Shown: positions 1 to 9,565, numbered from the stretch's first letter. The stretch is DNA of 64,000 nt from Lysobacter gummosus (GCF_001442805.1 NZ_CP011131.1:2976001-3040000), one strand, 5' to 3'. Notes: generated by a model not told the origin, from the sequence alone. A program made the numbers and translations.

Positions 1-147
1 GATCATCAACACGGCCATGCGCCAGCGGCGCGAGCGCGTCGCCGCATCGCTGCGGTACTGGCGATACAGCAACCGCGCGGTCGCGAGAATCGCGGCCAGT
101 CCCAGCACGATGGCGACGGCGAGTTCGATGGTCATGCCCGCGCTCAT
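1..147 (-). CDS. Membrane protein of MoxR locus (N-terminus only, runs off window)
   Basis: Only the first 49 codons are present; the gene continues beyond the left edge. The start ATG overlaps the stop of the upstream DUF4175-like gene in an ATGA arrangement, so the two are probably translationally coupled. The visible part has a short polar start, one hydrophobic stretch (ELAVAIVLGLAAILATARLL, about residues 8-27), an Arg-rich stretch and the beginning of a second hydrophobic segment. In related loci this position is taken by a membrane protein of the von Willebrand-A or glutamine-amidotransferase-like type, but nothing visible here proves that. Treat it as a membrane protein of unknown function. 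Confidence 0.7.
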   Translation of the reverse strand, partial: MSAGMTIELAVAIVLGLAAILATARLLYRQYRSDAATRSRRWRMAVLMI

Positions 148-2327
148 GGCCGCGCCTGCTGCAAGGCGTCGAAGTAACGCCGGTCGCTGGCGTCGCCGCC
201 GTCGCGCGGCCGCACCGACGCCGCCGGCCGGTTCAACAGCGGCCACAACAGGCCGCGCAGTTGCGCGCGGCAGCTCGCGCACTCGGGTTGGTCGCGCAAC
301 GCCGCCAACGCGGCGGCGAAGGCCAGCGGATCGGGCACGCGCTCATCGTGTTCGCGCAGCCAGCGCTCCAGCGCGGCGTAGTCGATCGACGCCGATGCCG
401 TGCCGCCCGCGCCGGGTTCGAGTTCGCGCCACAACGCGGTCAAGGTCGGATCGGACGCGGTGGCCGCGCGCAGCTCATCGCCGCGCCGCGCCAGCCCCTC
501 GCGTTCGCCGCTGAGCCGCCGGGTTTCGTCGATCGGCGGCAATTCCGGCCCGACCCGCGCCAGATAGATGCGGCTGGCCTGCTGCACCTGTTTGATGAAG
601 GCCAGCGCCTTGTACGCATACGGCAGGGCCTGTTGCGGATGGCCCTGGCGCAGATGCAGTTCCGATTGCCACATCTCGTCGAGCGCGGACTTGAGCAGCT
701 TGCGCGTCTGCGGATCGAGCAAGGTCGCGGCCTCGGCGTGATCGTGGGTGTGGCCGTATTGCTCCAGCACCGAGCCTTCTTCGCCGAACACCGCCGGCTT
801 GGCGTCGGGCGCGTGGCCGTGATCGTCGTGGTCGTCGTGCGCCTCGGTCTTGGCCGAGGCGCCGGCTTCGGCCGGATGCGCATCGTCTGGCGTCTGTTCA
901 CTGTCGCTGGTCGGCAGCTTCGGCTCGCCTTCGGCTTCTTCCCCGAGGAACTGGCCGTAGCGCAGCCGCAGCAGGCGCTGATCCACGCCGATCTCGTCCG
1001 AGCGCTTGAGGAAATGCTCGCCGTCGAGCTTGCGCCGCTGCGCGATCAGCGCTTCGGCGTCGATGATGATCTGGCGTTGGCTGCGGAAATACGCCGGCAG
1101 CGTGGTCTTGACCATGCCTTCGATGCCGGTGGCTTCGCTGCCCAGATCGGCCGGCCAGCGCAGGATCAGGCTCGGGCTCAGGGCGCTCTGCGGCTTGGGC
1201 GCGCGATTGTCGTCCACCGCCAGTTGCACGATCAGATCGTCGCCGACCGCGAAGCCGAGCGCGGCCAGATCGAGCCGGTGCTGGTAACGCTTGAGCCTTG
1301 CGCCGCCGCTGCCGCGCACGCTGACGAATTGCTCGCGGAAGGTGATGTTCTCACCGCTGCCCTGGGCCAGGGTGATGCGCAACCGCGCGTTGCCGGCCAG
1401 GCCGTAGTCGTCGCTGGCTTCGAACGCGAGCGGCCAGGCCTTCTGCCCGGGCGTCATCAGGCTTAATCCGCGATCGGGTTCGAGCACGCGCAACTGCGGC
1501 GCACGGTCGGGCGTGACGTCGATGCGATAGAGCCTGCGCGTCTGCGCCTGCGGCGCGGCGGTCGCTTCGATTCGGTACAGCAGCGACTTCGTCATGACCC
1601 GTTGCGCGCTCCAGTCCTCGCCGGCGCGGCTCAGCGCCAGCCGTTGGCCGTCGTGGAACACCAGCGCCACTGCATCGGGTTGCGGCTGGAAACGCAGGGT
1701 CCAGCGCAGGCGCGCGCCTTCGGCGACGCGGCCTTCCAGGCTGGGCTCGTTGCGCGGCGGCAGCGCGGTGTATGCCGGGGAGTCGATGCGCAAGGCCTGC
1801 TGGACCAATCGGGGCTGGCCCGGCGCGGCGGCGATTTGCGGCGATGGCGATAAGCGATCGAGCGCGGCCGACGTCGGCGCGGCTGGCCACAATGCGACTG
1901 CCGCCAATGCGAGCGCGGCGAGCAGCAGCGACACAAGTGCGCGACGTCGCGACCACGCCGGGCGCAATTCCGTTGTGGGTGCAGTTTCGATCCGCTGCCG
2001 CAGCCACGCTTGTTGCAGGCGCTGCAGCCCGCGCAAACCCTCTTCGCGCGCGAACAGCAGATCGGCGCTGTCGTCCATGTCGGTGCGCAAGGCGTTGAGC
2101 CGGCGGATCAGCCACGGCGTATCCAGTCGCGAGCCATGCCGCCAGGCGATCGCGCCGATCAAGCACAAGCCCACGAGCAACGCGATCCATGCCGGCGTCG
2201 CGCCCTGCCAGCGGGCGATCAGCAGCGCGACCGGCGCCAGCCACGGCAGCAAGGTCAAGGCGAGGTCGACGCTGCGCCGGCGCCGCGCATCGCGCAGGTA
2301 CTGATGCAGGCGTTGCGCCGCGCTCAT
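144..2327 (-). CDS. Large DUF4175-like membrane-anchored protein
   Basis: A 727-residue protein. The ATG at 2327 overlaps the stop of the BatA-like gene (ATGA). Residues about 20-65 hold two membrane helices (TLLPWLAPVALLIARW, then IALLVGLCLIGAIAW) and a third follows near 135-155. The rest is a long periplasmic-type region with Gln/Arg-rich helical stretches and a His/Asp-rich acidic loop near residues 530-560. Length, helix layout and position after MoxR-DUF58-BatA fit the DUF4175-type proteins of these loci. The molecular function is unknown; a structural or scaffold role at the inner membrane is inference. The family assignment is from memory and moderately sure. Confidence 0.72.
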   Translation of the reverse strand: MSAAQRLHQYLRDARRRRSVDLALTLLPWLAPVALLIARWQGATPAWIALLVGLCLIGAIAWRHGSRLDTPWLIRRLNALRTDMDDSADLLFAREEGLRGLQRLQQAWLRQRIETAPTTELRPAWSRRRALVSLLLAALALAAVALWPAAPTSAALDRLSPSPQIAAAPGQPRLVQQALRIDSPAYTALPPRNEPSLEGRVAEGARLRWTLRFQPQPDAVALVFHDGQRLALSRAGEDWSAQRVMTKSLLYRIEATAAPQAQTRRLYRIDVTPDRAPQLRVLEPDRGLSLMTPGQKAWPLAFEASDDYGLAGNARLRITLAQGSGENITFREQFVSVRGSGGARLKRYQHRLDLAALGFAVGDDLIVQLAVDDNRAPKPQSALSPSLILRWPADLGSEATGIEGMVKTTLPAYFRSQRQIIIDAEALIAQRRKLDGEHFLKRSDEIGVDQRLLRLRYGQFLGEEAEGEPKLPTSDSEQTPDDAHPAEAGASAKTEAHDDHDDHGHAPDAKPAVFGEEGSVLEQYGHTHDHAEAATLLDPQTRKLLKSALDEMWQSELHLRQGHPQQALPYAYKALAFIKQVQQASRIYLARVGPELPPIDETRRLSGEREGLARRGDELRAATASDPTLTALWRELEPGAGGTASASIDYAALERWLREHDERVPDPLAFAAALAALRDQPECASCRAQLRGLLWPLLNRPAASVRPRDGGDASDRRYFDALQQARP

Positions 2328-3502
2328 GGCGCCGCTCCGCGTCGACGGCCGGTGGCGAACCAGCGTTCGATCAGGAACAACAAGGCGATCAGCAGCGCCA
2401 GCCACGGCCGCAGATCCAGCGGCGGCCGCGCGAACGACGGCCCGCCGGCGCTCGGCGCGTAATCCTGCGCCAGCACTCGCGCCGGTTGCGCGGCGGCCGG
2501 TTCGAATAAAGCCAGCCAACGCTGGGCGAATCCGGGTTGCAGCATCTGCGGCCAGGCGCGCGGCGACAACGGCCCGGTCAGACGCAGCACGCGGCCGCGT
2601 CCGAACGGCGCGCCTTCGATGCGCAGCGTTCCGTCGCCGTCGCGCCAGACCGCCGCGTCGAATTTCAGCGCTGCGCCGGGCCAGCGGCTGTCGGCATCGA
2701 TCAACACGCTGCCGCCCTGCTCCACCCAGGCGCTCACCGCCTCGGGCGCCGGGCCCGGCGCCAGCCAGATCAGCGAGCGGCCTTTCGGGTCGAAGGCTTG
2801 TTCGATCGGCGCGATGGACGCCGATGCGGGATCGCCCGCAGCGTTCGCATCAACACCCGCGGCGATGGCGGCGCGCATATACGGCAAGGCCGCGGCGCGC
2901 TCGGCGGCGTAGCGAATCTGCGGCGGCGGCGAACGCGGCGGCGCGGGCACGGGCAGATCGGCCGCGGCGCTGTCGACGATCCGCCACTGCAGCGGCCGCG
3001 ACAATTGCAGTCGCGAGCCGTCGGCGCCGGTCAGCCGTCGCGGGGCGTACACGGTTAAAGCAATTTCAGCCGGCAAGGTCGCATCCAGTTCGCGCAGCAA
3101 ACTGGCGACCGGCTGCGGCGAAGTCGGCACCGGGCGATCGAGCGCTGGGAACCCAGGCGCCAACCAACGCCATTCCACTTCCTGCGATCCGCCTTGCGCA
3201 GCCGCGGCCTTGGCATCGACACCGGGCACCACCACGGCCCAGGGCGTGTCGCTATGCGCACCGAATAGCGCCGGCCGGGCCAGCAGCAGCGCCAGCGCCG
3301 CCAGCAACAGCAGGCGCAGCGCCAGCAACAGCCATTCATCGAAACGGATGCGATGACGCGGCTTGGGCTTGTGTCGCAGCCAGCGCAGCGCGGCGAAATC
3401 GGTCGGGCGCTGCTCGCTGCGCCGGGCCAGATGGATCAGCAGAGGAATCGCCAGCGCCGCCAGCGCGACCAGGCCGATCGGCAGCAACAGCACCGGCGTC
3501 AC
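2324..3502 (-). CDS. BatA-domain (aerotolerance regulator N-terminal) membrane protein
   Basis: 392 residues from a GTG start whose GTGA overlaps the DUF58 stop. The N-terminus (VLLLPIGLVALAALAIPLLI) followed by HLARRSEQRPTDFAALRWLR and a second helix (WLLLALRLLLLAALALLLAR) is the classic BatA N-terminal domain. The middle is a soluble region without an obvious MIDAS motif, and a C-terminal helix (WLALLIALLFLIERWFA) is followed by an Arg-rich tail. In BatA/MoxR loci such proteins sit in the inner membrane and are thought to work with the MoxR AAA+ ATPase and DUF58 protein in assembling or protecting envelope complexes. The specific client is unknown. Confidence 0.82.
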   Translation of the reverse strand: MTPVLLLPIGLVALAALAIPLLIHLARRSEQRPTDFAALRWLRHKPKPRHRIRFDEWLLLALRLLLLAALALLLARPALFGAHSDTPWAVVVPGVDAKAAAAQGGSQEVEWRWLAPGFPALDRPVPTSPQPVASLLRELDATLPAEIALTVYAPRRLTGADGSRLQLSRPLQWRIVDSAAADLPVPAPPRSPPPQIRYAAERAAALPYMRAAIAAGVDANAAGDPASASIAPIEQAFDPKGRSLIWLAPGPAPEAVSAWVEQGGSVLIDADSRWPGAALKFDAAVWRDGDGTLRIEGAPFGRGRVLRLTGPLSPRAWPQMLQPGFAQRWLALFEPAAAQPARVLAQDYAPSAGGPSFARPPLDLRPWLALLIALLFLIERWFATGRRRGAAP

Positions 3503-4392
3503 GACGCCTCCATCGCATCGCGCGCGCCGAACAGACGGCGCAGCGGCAGATCGAGTTCTTCGTCGAGCACGTACTCGGCGTGACGGATGCCGCTGGCGTC
3601 CAGGCGCGCGTCCAGCGCCTTGCGCGCGGCGGCGAAGCGGCCGAGGAACTCGTCGCGCAGCGCGGCGCCGTCGCCGAGCAGTTCTTCGCCGGTTTCCGGA
3701 TCGCGGAAGCGGTAACCGCCACGGAACGGGAAGTCGCGTTCTTCCGTGGTGACGATGCGCAGGCTCAGCACTTCGCGCCGCGCCGAGGCCAGGCGCTCGG
3801 CGATGGCGACCGCGTCTTCGTCGAAGCCGTCGCCGATCATCAGCGCCAGATCGCCGGCGCCGATGCGTTCCCACAGCGGCCGCAGTTGTTCGGCCGCCGG
3901 CCACGCGCCTTGCGCCGACACGTTGTGCAGTTCCAGCAACAGACGATCACGCTGGCGCGCGCCGGCCGCGGGCGCGAGCAGGCGCAGGCCGTCGCCGCGC
4001 AGCACGATCAGGCCGAAGCGGTCGCCCTGGCGCAGCGCCAGTTCGGCCACGCAGGCACTCAGGGCCTTGGCCGCGTCCAGTCGCGACCAGCCCGGCCGCG
4101 CCGCGTCTTCCTGGCGCATCGAGGCGGTGGCATCCAGCAGCAGCCAGATCGCCAGCGGGCTTTCGCGTTCGGCTTCGCGCACGAAGAAGCGATCCGAGCG
4201 CGCGTAGAGTTTCCAGTCGATCTGGCGCAGTTCGTCGCCGGGCTCATAGGCGCGGTACTGAGCGAATTCCAGACCGGCGCCGCGGCTGCGGCTGCTGTGC
4301 ATGCCGATGCCGTGGGTGCCGACCGCGCGCTTGGAGGTCAAGTGCAGATTGCGCAGGCGCGCGCGCACCTTCGGCGGGATCAGATCGTGCAC
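3499..4392 (-). CDS. DUF58 domain protein
   Basis: 297 residues. The diagnostic DUF58 block (YEPGDELRQIDWKLYARSDR) lies at about residues 49-68 and is followed by a VWA-like segment with LLLDATASM, a degenerate MIDAS (DxTxS instead of DxSxS). DUF58 proteins are almost always encoded next to MoxR ATPases, as here: the moxR gene is 98 bp upstream on the same strand. The family is believed to act as an adaptor or client of MoxR, but its biochemistry is poorly defined. The ATG at 4392 is the only start that keeps the conserved N-terminal basic region. Confidence 0.9.
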   Translation of the reverse strand: MHDLIPPKVRARLRNLHLTSKRAVGTHGIGMHSSRSRGAGLEFAQYRAYEPGDELRQIDWKLYARSDRFFVREAERESPLAIWLLLDATASMRQEDAARPGWSRLDAAKALSACVAELALRQGDRFGLIVLRGDGLRLLAPAAGARQRDRLLLELHNVSAQGAWPAAEQLRPLWERIGAGDLALMIGDGFDEDAVAIAERLASARREVLSLRIVTTEERDFPFRGGYRFRDPETGEELLGDGAALRDEFLGRFAAARKALDARLDASGIRHAEYVLDEELDLPLRRLFGARDAMEAS

Positions 4393-4490
4393 GGGCGGCT
4401 CCCGCGGTTAAGCGCGCACGCACGCGCGGCTGCCGCCGCGACCGTGGCGACGCCGGCACGATGGCCGATCCCGTTACCGTTCACCGCCGC

Positions 4491-5498
4491 TCAGCCGTCC
4501 GGAAACGGCACGCCGCGCAGCAACGCGGCGATCACGTCGTCGGCGCTCTTGTTCTCGGCCTCGGCCGCGAACGACAGCAGCAGACGATGGCGCATCACCG
4601 GCGCGGCCAGTGCGGCGATGTCCTCGCGCGTCGCGGCGAAGCGCCCGTGCAGCAAGGCCCGCGCCTTGGCCGCCAGCACCAGCGACTGGCCCGCGCGCGG
4701 GCCAGCGCCCCATTTCACCCATTGTTTGACTTCGGCGATCGAGCGCTCGTCCGGTCGGCTCGCGCGCACCAGCCGCGTCACCCACAGCAGCAGGTCTTCG
4801 CCCAAGTGCACCTCGCGCACCCGCGCCTGCAGCGCCAGCACGTCCTCGCCGTTCATCACCCGCGGCACCTGTGCGCTGTGCGAGCCGGTGGTCTGCTGCA
4901 GGATGTCGTGTTCTTCGCGCTCGCTGGGGTAGCCGACGCGGATATGCAGGAGGAAGCGGTCCAACTGCGCTTCGGGCAAGGGATAGGTGCCGGCCTGTTC
5001 GAGCGGATTCTGCGTCGCCAGCACGAAGAACGGCGCCGGCAGGGCGTGGGTGACGCCGGCGTAGCTGACGGTGCGCTCCTGCATCGCTTCCAGCAGCGCG
5101 GCCTGAGTCTTGGGCGGCGTGCGGTTGAGCTCGTCGGCCAGCAGCAGGCTGGTGAAGATCGGCCCGGGCTGGAAGCGGAAATGGCGATGGCCGGTGCCGT
5201 GGTCTTCCTCCAGCAGTTCGGTGCCGAGGATGTCGCTGGGCATGAGGTCGGGGGTGAACTGGACGCGGCGGAACTGCAGTTCCAGCGCCTGTCCCAGCGA
5301 ACGCACCAACAGGGTCTTGCCGAGCCCGGGCACGCCTTCGAGCAGGCAGTGCCCGCCGGCGAGCAGGCCGATCAGCAATTGTTCGACGACTTCGTCCTGG
5401 CCGACGATGGCTTGCGCGATCGCACTGCGCAGTTCGCCCAGGCGGGCGAGTTGCGCTTTCAGTTCGGTTTCGTCGCCGCTTGTCACGTTCGTATTCAT
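4491..5498 (-). CDS. MoxR-family AAA+ ATPase
   Basis: 335 residues, typical MoxR length. Walker A is GVPGLGKT (residues 55-62), Walker B is LLLADELNR (118-126), and the sensor region ATQNPLEQAGTYPLPEAQLD with the following DRF motif is intact, so it should bind and hydrolyse ATP. MoxR ATPases act as chaperones that load cofactors or assemble complexes, usually together with DUF58 and VWA/BatA proteins, which follow directly. Upstream it is separated from the DUF4159 gene by a 240-bp gap containing a long inverted repeat, so it may also have its own promoter. Confidence 0.95.
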   Translation of the reverse strand: MNTNVTSGDETELKAQLARLGELRSAIAQAIVGQDEVVEQLLIGLLAGGHCLLEGVPGLGKTLLVRSLGQALELQFRRVQFTPDLMPSDILGTELLEEDHGTGHRHFRFQPGPIFTSLLLADELNRTPPKTQAALLEAMQERTVSYAGVTHALPAPFFVLATQNPLEQAGTYPLPEAQLDRFLLHIRVGYPSEREEHDILQQTTGSHSAQVPRVMNGEDVLALQARVREVHLGEDLLLWVTRLVRASRPDERSIAEVKQWVKWGAGPRAGQSLVLAAKARALLHGRFAATREDIAALAAPVMRHRLLLSFAAEAENKSADDVIAALLRGVPFPDG

Positions 5499-5540
5499 CT
5501 ACGCGTCCCATGAAACGACGCTGCCCAAACGACAGCGTCA

Positions 5541-5676
5541 AAGTTCCCCCCTTTAAAAAAAGGGGGGCTAGGGGGGATTTGCTTTTGCTTTGCCCTTCCC
5601 GCGCAACAGCAAAATCAAAAGCAAATCCCCCGCGTCCGCTTCGCGGTCGCCGTCCCCTTTTTTAAAGGGGGCAACT
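5541..5676. repeat. Long inverted repeat between DUF4159 and moxR genes
   Basis: Left arm 5541-5589 and right arm 5611-5676 are complementary in blocks. Each arm contains an inner mini-palindrome (CCCCCTTT, A-run, GGGGG; near 5546-5567 and 5654-5671), a CCCCC/GGGGG block and a TTTGCTTTTG / CAAAAGCAAA block flanking the central loop. It looks like a paired REP-type element. It lies in transcribed space inside a probable minus-strand operon, so it could form an mRNA hairpin that stabilises upstream message or attenuates moxR expression. Confidence 0.8.
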
Positions 5677-5742
5677 GCCGACGCGTCCTTGCTCAATCGA
5701 CTCCTCAGCGCTCAATCATGTCCTCGACGCCCTGCTCCGGAC

Positions 5743-6444
5743 TCACGAATTCAACGCATACATCACGATATTGACCCCGAACTTCGTATTGTCCTCGGCC
5801 AAAAACCGCTTGTTGCGCCAGTCGTAATCCCACTCGCAGCCGTAGTCCTTATTGCTGTACAGCAGTCCGAGCCGGCCGTCGATATCGATGCCGCGCAAAT
5901 AGTCGTGCACCAGATCGTCGCCCCAGCCGTTGAGCTCGAAGCCGGTCGCCGGCGGGCCGTCGAAGACGAAGAAGCTGCGGTAGATAGCGTGGTTCTTCGG
6001 CAATCGCTTGAGCGCCTTGGCGCCGAAGATCTTCGCCATCTGCGCTTCGAACGACTTCGCGAACAAGCCGTCGATGTCGTGATTGCAATCGTCGACGAAC
6101 ACGAAACCGCCGTTGCGCACATAACGCTCGAAATTGCGCCGCTCGTCCGGGTTGAACTCGACCAGCTTGTGACCGGCCAGATAGCAGAACGGCGCGGTCA
6201 GCATCTTCGGGTCGGCCAGCGCCAGCACGTGTTCCTTCGGGTCCACTCGCAGGTTGGTGTAGTCGATCAGCGAAGTGATCAGGTTCGCCGGCATGCGCTG
6301 GTCCACGTCCCAGTCGCCGGAATCGTATTTGAGCCGGGTGAACCAGAAATCGTAGTCGGCGCCCGCGCGCGCCGCCGGCGAACGCGCCAGCCAAGCGCCG
6401 GCGGCGGCGCCGAGCATCAGCCGCAGGAACTGCGCCCGGTTCAC
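5743..6444 (-). CDS. DUF4159 domain protein with export signal
   Basis: 233 residues from a GTG at 6444. The N-terminus (MNRAQFLRLMLGAAAGAWLA) resembles a Tat signal in which the second Arg is Ala (RAQFL instead of RRxFL), ending around ARA-G. The mature part begins DYDFWFTRLKYDSGDWDVD and contains YVRNGGFVFVDDCNHD and FFVFDGPPATGFELNGWGDD, typical of DUF4159, a glutamine-amidotransferase-like fold. Such proteins are recurrent neighbours of MoxR-DUF58-BatA genes. Function is unknown. An upstream in-frame extension was rejected because the GTG fits the signal peptide. Confidence 0.85.
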   Translation of the reverse strand: MNRAQFLRLMLGAAAGAWLARSPAARAGADYDFWFTRLKYDSGDWDVDQRMPANLITSLIDYTNLRVDPKEHVLALADPKMLTAPFCYLAGHKLVEFNPDERRNFERYVRNGGFVFVDDCNHDIDGLFAKSFEAQMAKIFGAKALKRLPKNHAIYRSFFVFDGPPATGFELNGWGDDLVHDYLRGIDIDGRLGLLYSNKDYGCEWDYDWRNKRFLAEDNTKFGVNIVMYALNS

Positions 6445-6509
6445 GGCACCCCGCCCGCGCCACACAGCGCGGCGGCGGATGAAGCGGCCTGGCCGATCAC
6501 GCCCATCGC

Positions 6510-8135
6510 TTACAACGCACGCGCGGTGTTGATGATGTTGATGCCGTTGAAGCGCGAGGTGCTCGACCCGTGCGACACCGCCGAGACCTGGCTGGGCTGG
6601 CCCTTGCCGTCGAAGAACGAGCCGCCCAGGCGGAAGTCGCGTTCGTCGCACACCGCCACGCAGGAACTCCAGAATTCCGGCGTGCGGATCTGATAGGCCG
6701 CGTCCTCGATCATGCCGGTCACCTGGCCGTTCTTGATCTCGAAGAACAACTGCCCGCCGAACTGGGCGTTGTAGCGCTGCTGGTCGATCGAATACGAGCC
6801 GCGGCCGTGCACGTACAGGCCGCGCTCCACGCCCTTGACCATCTCGGCCACGCTCAGCGGCTGCTTGCCCGGCTTCAACGACACATTGGCCATGCGCTGG
6901 AACTGCACGCTCGACCACGAATCGGCATAGCTGCAACCATGCGACTGCTTGTGCCCGAGCAGATGCGCTTCATCGCGCGTGGCCTGGTAGTCCACCAGGA
7001 TGCCGTCGCGGATCAGGTCCCACTCGCGGGTTTTCACGCCCTCGTCGTCGTAGCCGACCGCACCCAGACTGCCCGGGCGGGTCTTGTCGGCGACGAAGTT
7101 GACCAGCTCGCTGCCGTAGCGATAACCCTGATCGCGCTTGTCCAGCGTGGCGAAGCTGGTGCCGGCGTAGTTGGCCTCGTAGCCCAGCACGCGGTCGAGC
7201 TCCAGCGGATGGCCGACGTTCTCGTGGATGGTCAGGAACAGATTGGACGGGTCCAGGACCAGATCGTACTTGCCCGGTTTCACCGACGGCGCCTTGAGCT
7301 TGGCGCGGGCGTGGCGCGCCGCGGCGGTAGCGTCCTCGATCACATCATAAGAACGGCCGTAACCGGTCAGCCCGCCGGGCAAGGCGAATTTGCCCGCCGG
7401 ATCGGCGTCGAGGTATTCGTAGCCCATGCCCATCGGCGCGGACAAACCATCGCGGCTGCGGAACTTGCCGCTGGCCTTGTCCACGGCGGTTGCGGTCAGC
7501 GGCAACCAGATGCGGTGCACGTCCTGGTCGATATAACTGCCGTCGGTGGAAGCGAAGTATTTTTGTTCGTTGATCGCGAACAAGGTCGAATTGACGAAGT
7601 CGGCGCCAGCCTTGAGCGCGGCGGCGTTGACCGCGAGCAGCAGATCGACCTTGTCCTTGATCGGTACCGCCATGGCGTTCTTGCGCACCGGCGTGGCCCA
7701 GCGCACCTCGCCGACGCCGCTGACCGGCGCCAGTTCGACCTTGCGCGTGAGCACACGGGCGTTGGCGCGCGCGATCGCCACCGCCTGGCGCGCCGCGGCG
7801 GCCACCGTGTCCGGGTTCGCGTTGGCGACGGCGGCGAAGCCCCATGCGCCACGGCTCAGCACGCGGATGCCGATCCCGGCCGATTCGGCGTTGACGATGT
7901 TGCGCACCTGCGCTTCGCGGGTGATGACCGACTGGCGCAGATAGCGGCCGATGCGCACGTCGCAGTAATCCGCGCCGCCTTCGCGCGCGGCGTTCAGCGC
8001 GATGTCGGCCAGGCGCCGGCGCAGCGCGGCGTCGACCGGTTCAAGCAGCGCTTCGGCGGCGATGCTGCGGCCGTAGGGAAGCACCAGGCCCGCCAGGCCC
8101 AGGCCGGTAAAACTGAGGAAGTCGCGTCGTTGCAC
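6510..8135 (-). CDS. TldD-family metalloprotease, Tat signal (copy 1)
   Basis: 541 residues. The N-terminus MQRRDFLSFTGLGLAGLVLP is a clear twin-arginine signal followed by a hydrophobic core. The zinc-protease motif HExxxH is present as HENVGH (H304, E305, H309) within HENVGHPLELDRVLGYE, the TldD hallmark. TldD with TldE forms a heterodimer that cleaves unfolded peptides and, in known systems, leader peptides of microcins or RiPPs. The homologue at 9586-11214 is closely similar along its whole length. It lies last of the three TldD/E genes, 95 bp after the TldE-like gene. The Tat signal predicts a periplasmic site, unlike cytoplasmic E. coli TldD. Confidence 0.9.
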   Translation of the reverse strand: MQRRDFLSFTGLGLAGLVLPYGRSIAAEALLEPVDAALRRRLADIALNAAREGGADYCDVRIGRYLRQSVITREAQVRNIVNAESAGIGIRVLSRGAWGFAAVANANPDTVAAAARQAVAIARANARVLTRKVELAPVSGVGEVRWATPVRKNAMAVPIKDKVDLLLAVNAAALKAGADFVNSTLFAINEQKYFASTDGSYIDQDVHRIWLPLTATAVDKASGKFRSRDGLSAPMGMGYEYLDADPAGKFALPGGLTGYGRSYDVIEDATAAARHARAKLKAPSVKPGKYDLVLDPSNLFLTIHENVGHPLELDRVLGYEANYAGTSFATLDKRDQGYRYGSELVNFVADKTRPGSLGAVGYDDEGVKTREWDLIRDGILVDYQATRDEAHLLGHKQSHGCSYADSWSSVQFQRMANVSLKPGKQPLSVAEMVKGVERGLYVHGRGSYSIDQQRYNAQFGGQLFFEIKNGQVTGMIEDAAYQIRTPEFWSSCVAVCDERDFRLGGSFFDGKGQPSQVSAVSHGSSTSRFNGINIINTARAL

Positions 8136-8230
8136 AGCGGACAGGCTCGCAGAAAGACAAGGGGCGTGATGCGGCGGCGAAGCGGCGGGCGGCGGGCCGA
8201 TGCACCGGCCGCGCCGCCCGCGTCACCCGG

Positions 8231-9565
8231 TCAGACCGCGTCCGACAGCGAGGTGAAGGTGAAATCGCGCAGCTTCATCGGCGGGATCATCATCACGAAG
8301 CTGGACTCGTCGCCGGCCACGCGCACCGGACGGCCGAGCTCTTCGATGTTGTTGAGCATGATCACCGGCGATTCGTTGAAGCGGAAATTCTTCACCGGAT
8401 GCTTGATCACGCCGTTCTCGATGTAGAAGGTGCCGTCGCGGGTCAGCCCGGTCAGCAGCACGGTCTGCGGATCGACCATGCGGATGTACCAGGTGCGGGT
8501 GACCAGGATGCCCTTCTGCGTGCCCTTGATCAGCTCGGCGGTGGACTTGTCGCCGCCGGCCATCAGCAGATTGCCGGGCGCGCCGACCGCTTTCTTGCCC
8601 TGCTTCTGCGCCCAGTAGCGCGAATAATTCAGCGAGGCGACCTTGCCGTTTTCGATAATCGCCATTTTCTCGCGCGGCAGGCCGTCCTGGTCCCAGGGCA
8701 GCACCGGCGCGCGCGAATCCCAGGGGTCGGCGCTGATGTTCACGCGCGAGTCGTAGACCAGCTCGCCTAGCTTGTTGCCGCCGCCCTTCTTGGACAGGAA
8801 GCTGCGGCCTTCGTCGGCCTGGCGCGCGTCGAAGAACGCCATCATGAACGAGATCAGGCCGGCGGCCGCGTGCGGCTCCAGGATCACCGTGTACTTGCCC
8901 GGCTCCAGCGCCTTGGCCTCGGCCGACTCGGTGGCCTTGCGCATGGCCACGCGCACGTCGGACTCGCCCTTGAAGTCGGTCGAGTCCTGCAGGTTGCGCC
9001 CGACCCAGCCCGAACCGCGGCCGTCGTCGGTGCGCACGGTGCAGGTGTAGTTGAAACCGGTCGAGGTCTGGTAACCGAAATTGCCCTTGCTGTTGGCGAT
9101 GGCGACGAAGCTCTGGCTGTCTTCCAGGAAGCCGGCGGCGGTGAGCTTGTTTTCGCGGCACGGCGCGATCGCGTCGGCGGCGACCTTGGCGCGGTAATCG
9201 GGCGTGATCGCGGCGGTGGCGGCGCTGAAGGTCGGGCTGGGCTTGTAGGTCTGCTTGTCGATCGCCGGGATGAACTCGGGATTTTCCGGGGCCAGGCGCG
9301 CCAGATCCTCGGCGCGGCGGACCACGCGTTCGAGCGCGGCGTCGTCGAACTCGTTGATGGTGGCAGTGCCCACGCGCTTGCCGAAGGCGACCTGCACGGC
9401 CAGATTGACGTCGCTGACGATGCCGCTGGTGGAAATATTGTTGAGCGCGAACCGTACGTTGCCTTCGATCGAACCGGTCAGGCTGGCGGTGCACTCATCG
9501 GCCTTGGACAGGGCGATGACCTTGTCGAGGATGGCTTTGGACTGGGCTTCGGTGAAAATGCTCAT
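8231..9565 (-). CDS. TldE/PmbA-like partner protein
   Basis: 444 residues, PmbA/TldE length. It has the TldE-type fold segments (for example YTVILEPHAAAGLISFMM and GTFYIENGVIKHPVKNFRFNES near the C-terminus) but no HExxxH, as expected for the non-catalytic subunit. No signal peptide is visible: it begins MSIFTEAQSKAILDKVIALS. A GGAG ribosome site precedes the ATG. It sits between two Tat-signal TldD genes, 20 bp behind one and 95 bp ahead of the other, so one TldE may serve both. How a signal-less subunit would meet exported partners is an open question; co-export by hitch-hiking is one possibility. Confidence 0.88.
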   Translation of the reverse strand: MSIFTEAQSKAILDKVIALSKADECTASLTGSIEGNVRFALNNISTSGIVSDVNLAVQVAFGKRVGTATINEFDDAALERVVRRAEDLARLAPENPEFIPAIDKQTYKPSPTFSAATAAITPDYRAKVAADAIAPCRENKLTAAGFLEDSQSFVAIANSKGNFGYQTSTGFNYTCTVRTDDGRGSGWVGRNLQDSTDFKGESDVRVAMRKATESAEAKALEPGKYTVILEPHAAAGLISFMMAFFDARQADEGRSFLSKKGGGNKLGELVYDSRVNISADPWDSRAPVLPWDQDGLPREKMAIIENGKVASLNYSRYWAQKQGKKAVGAPGNLLMAGGDKSTAELIKGTQKGILVTRTWYIRMVDPQTVLLTGLTRDGTFYIENGVIKHPVKNFRFNESPVIMLNNIEELGRPVRVAGDESSFVMMIPPMKLRDFTFTSLSDAV

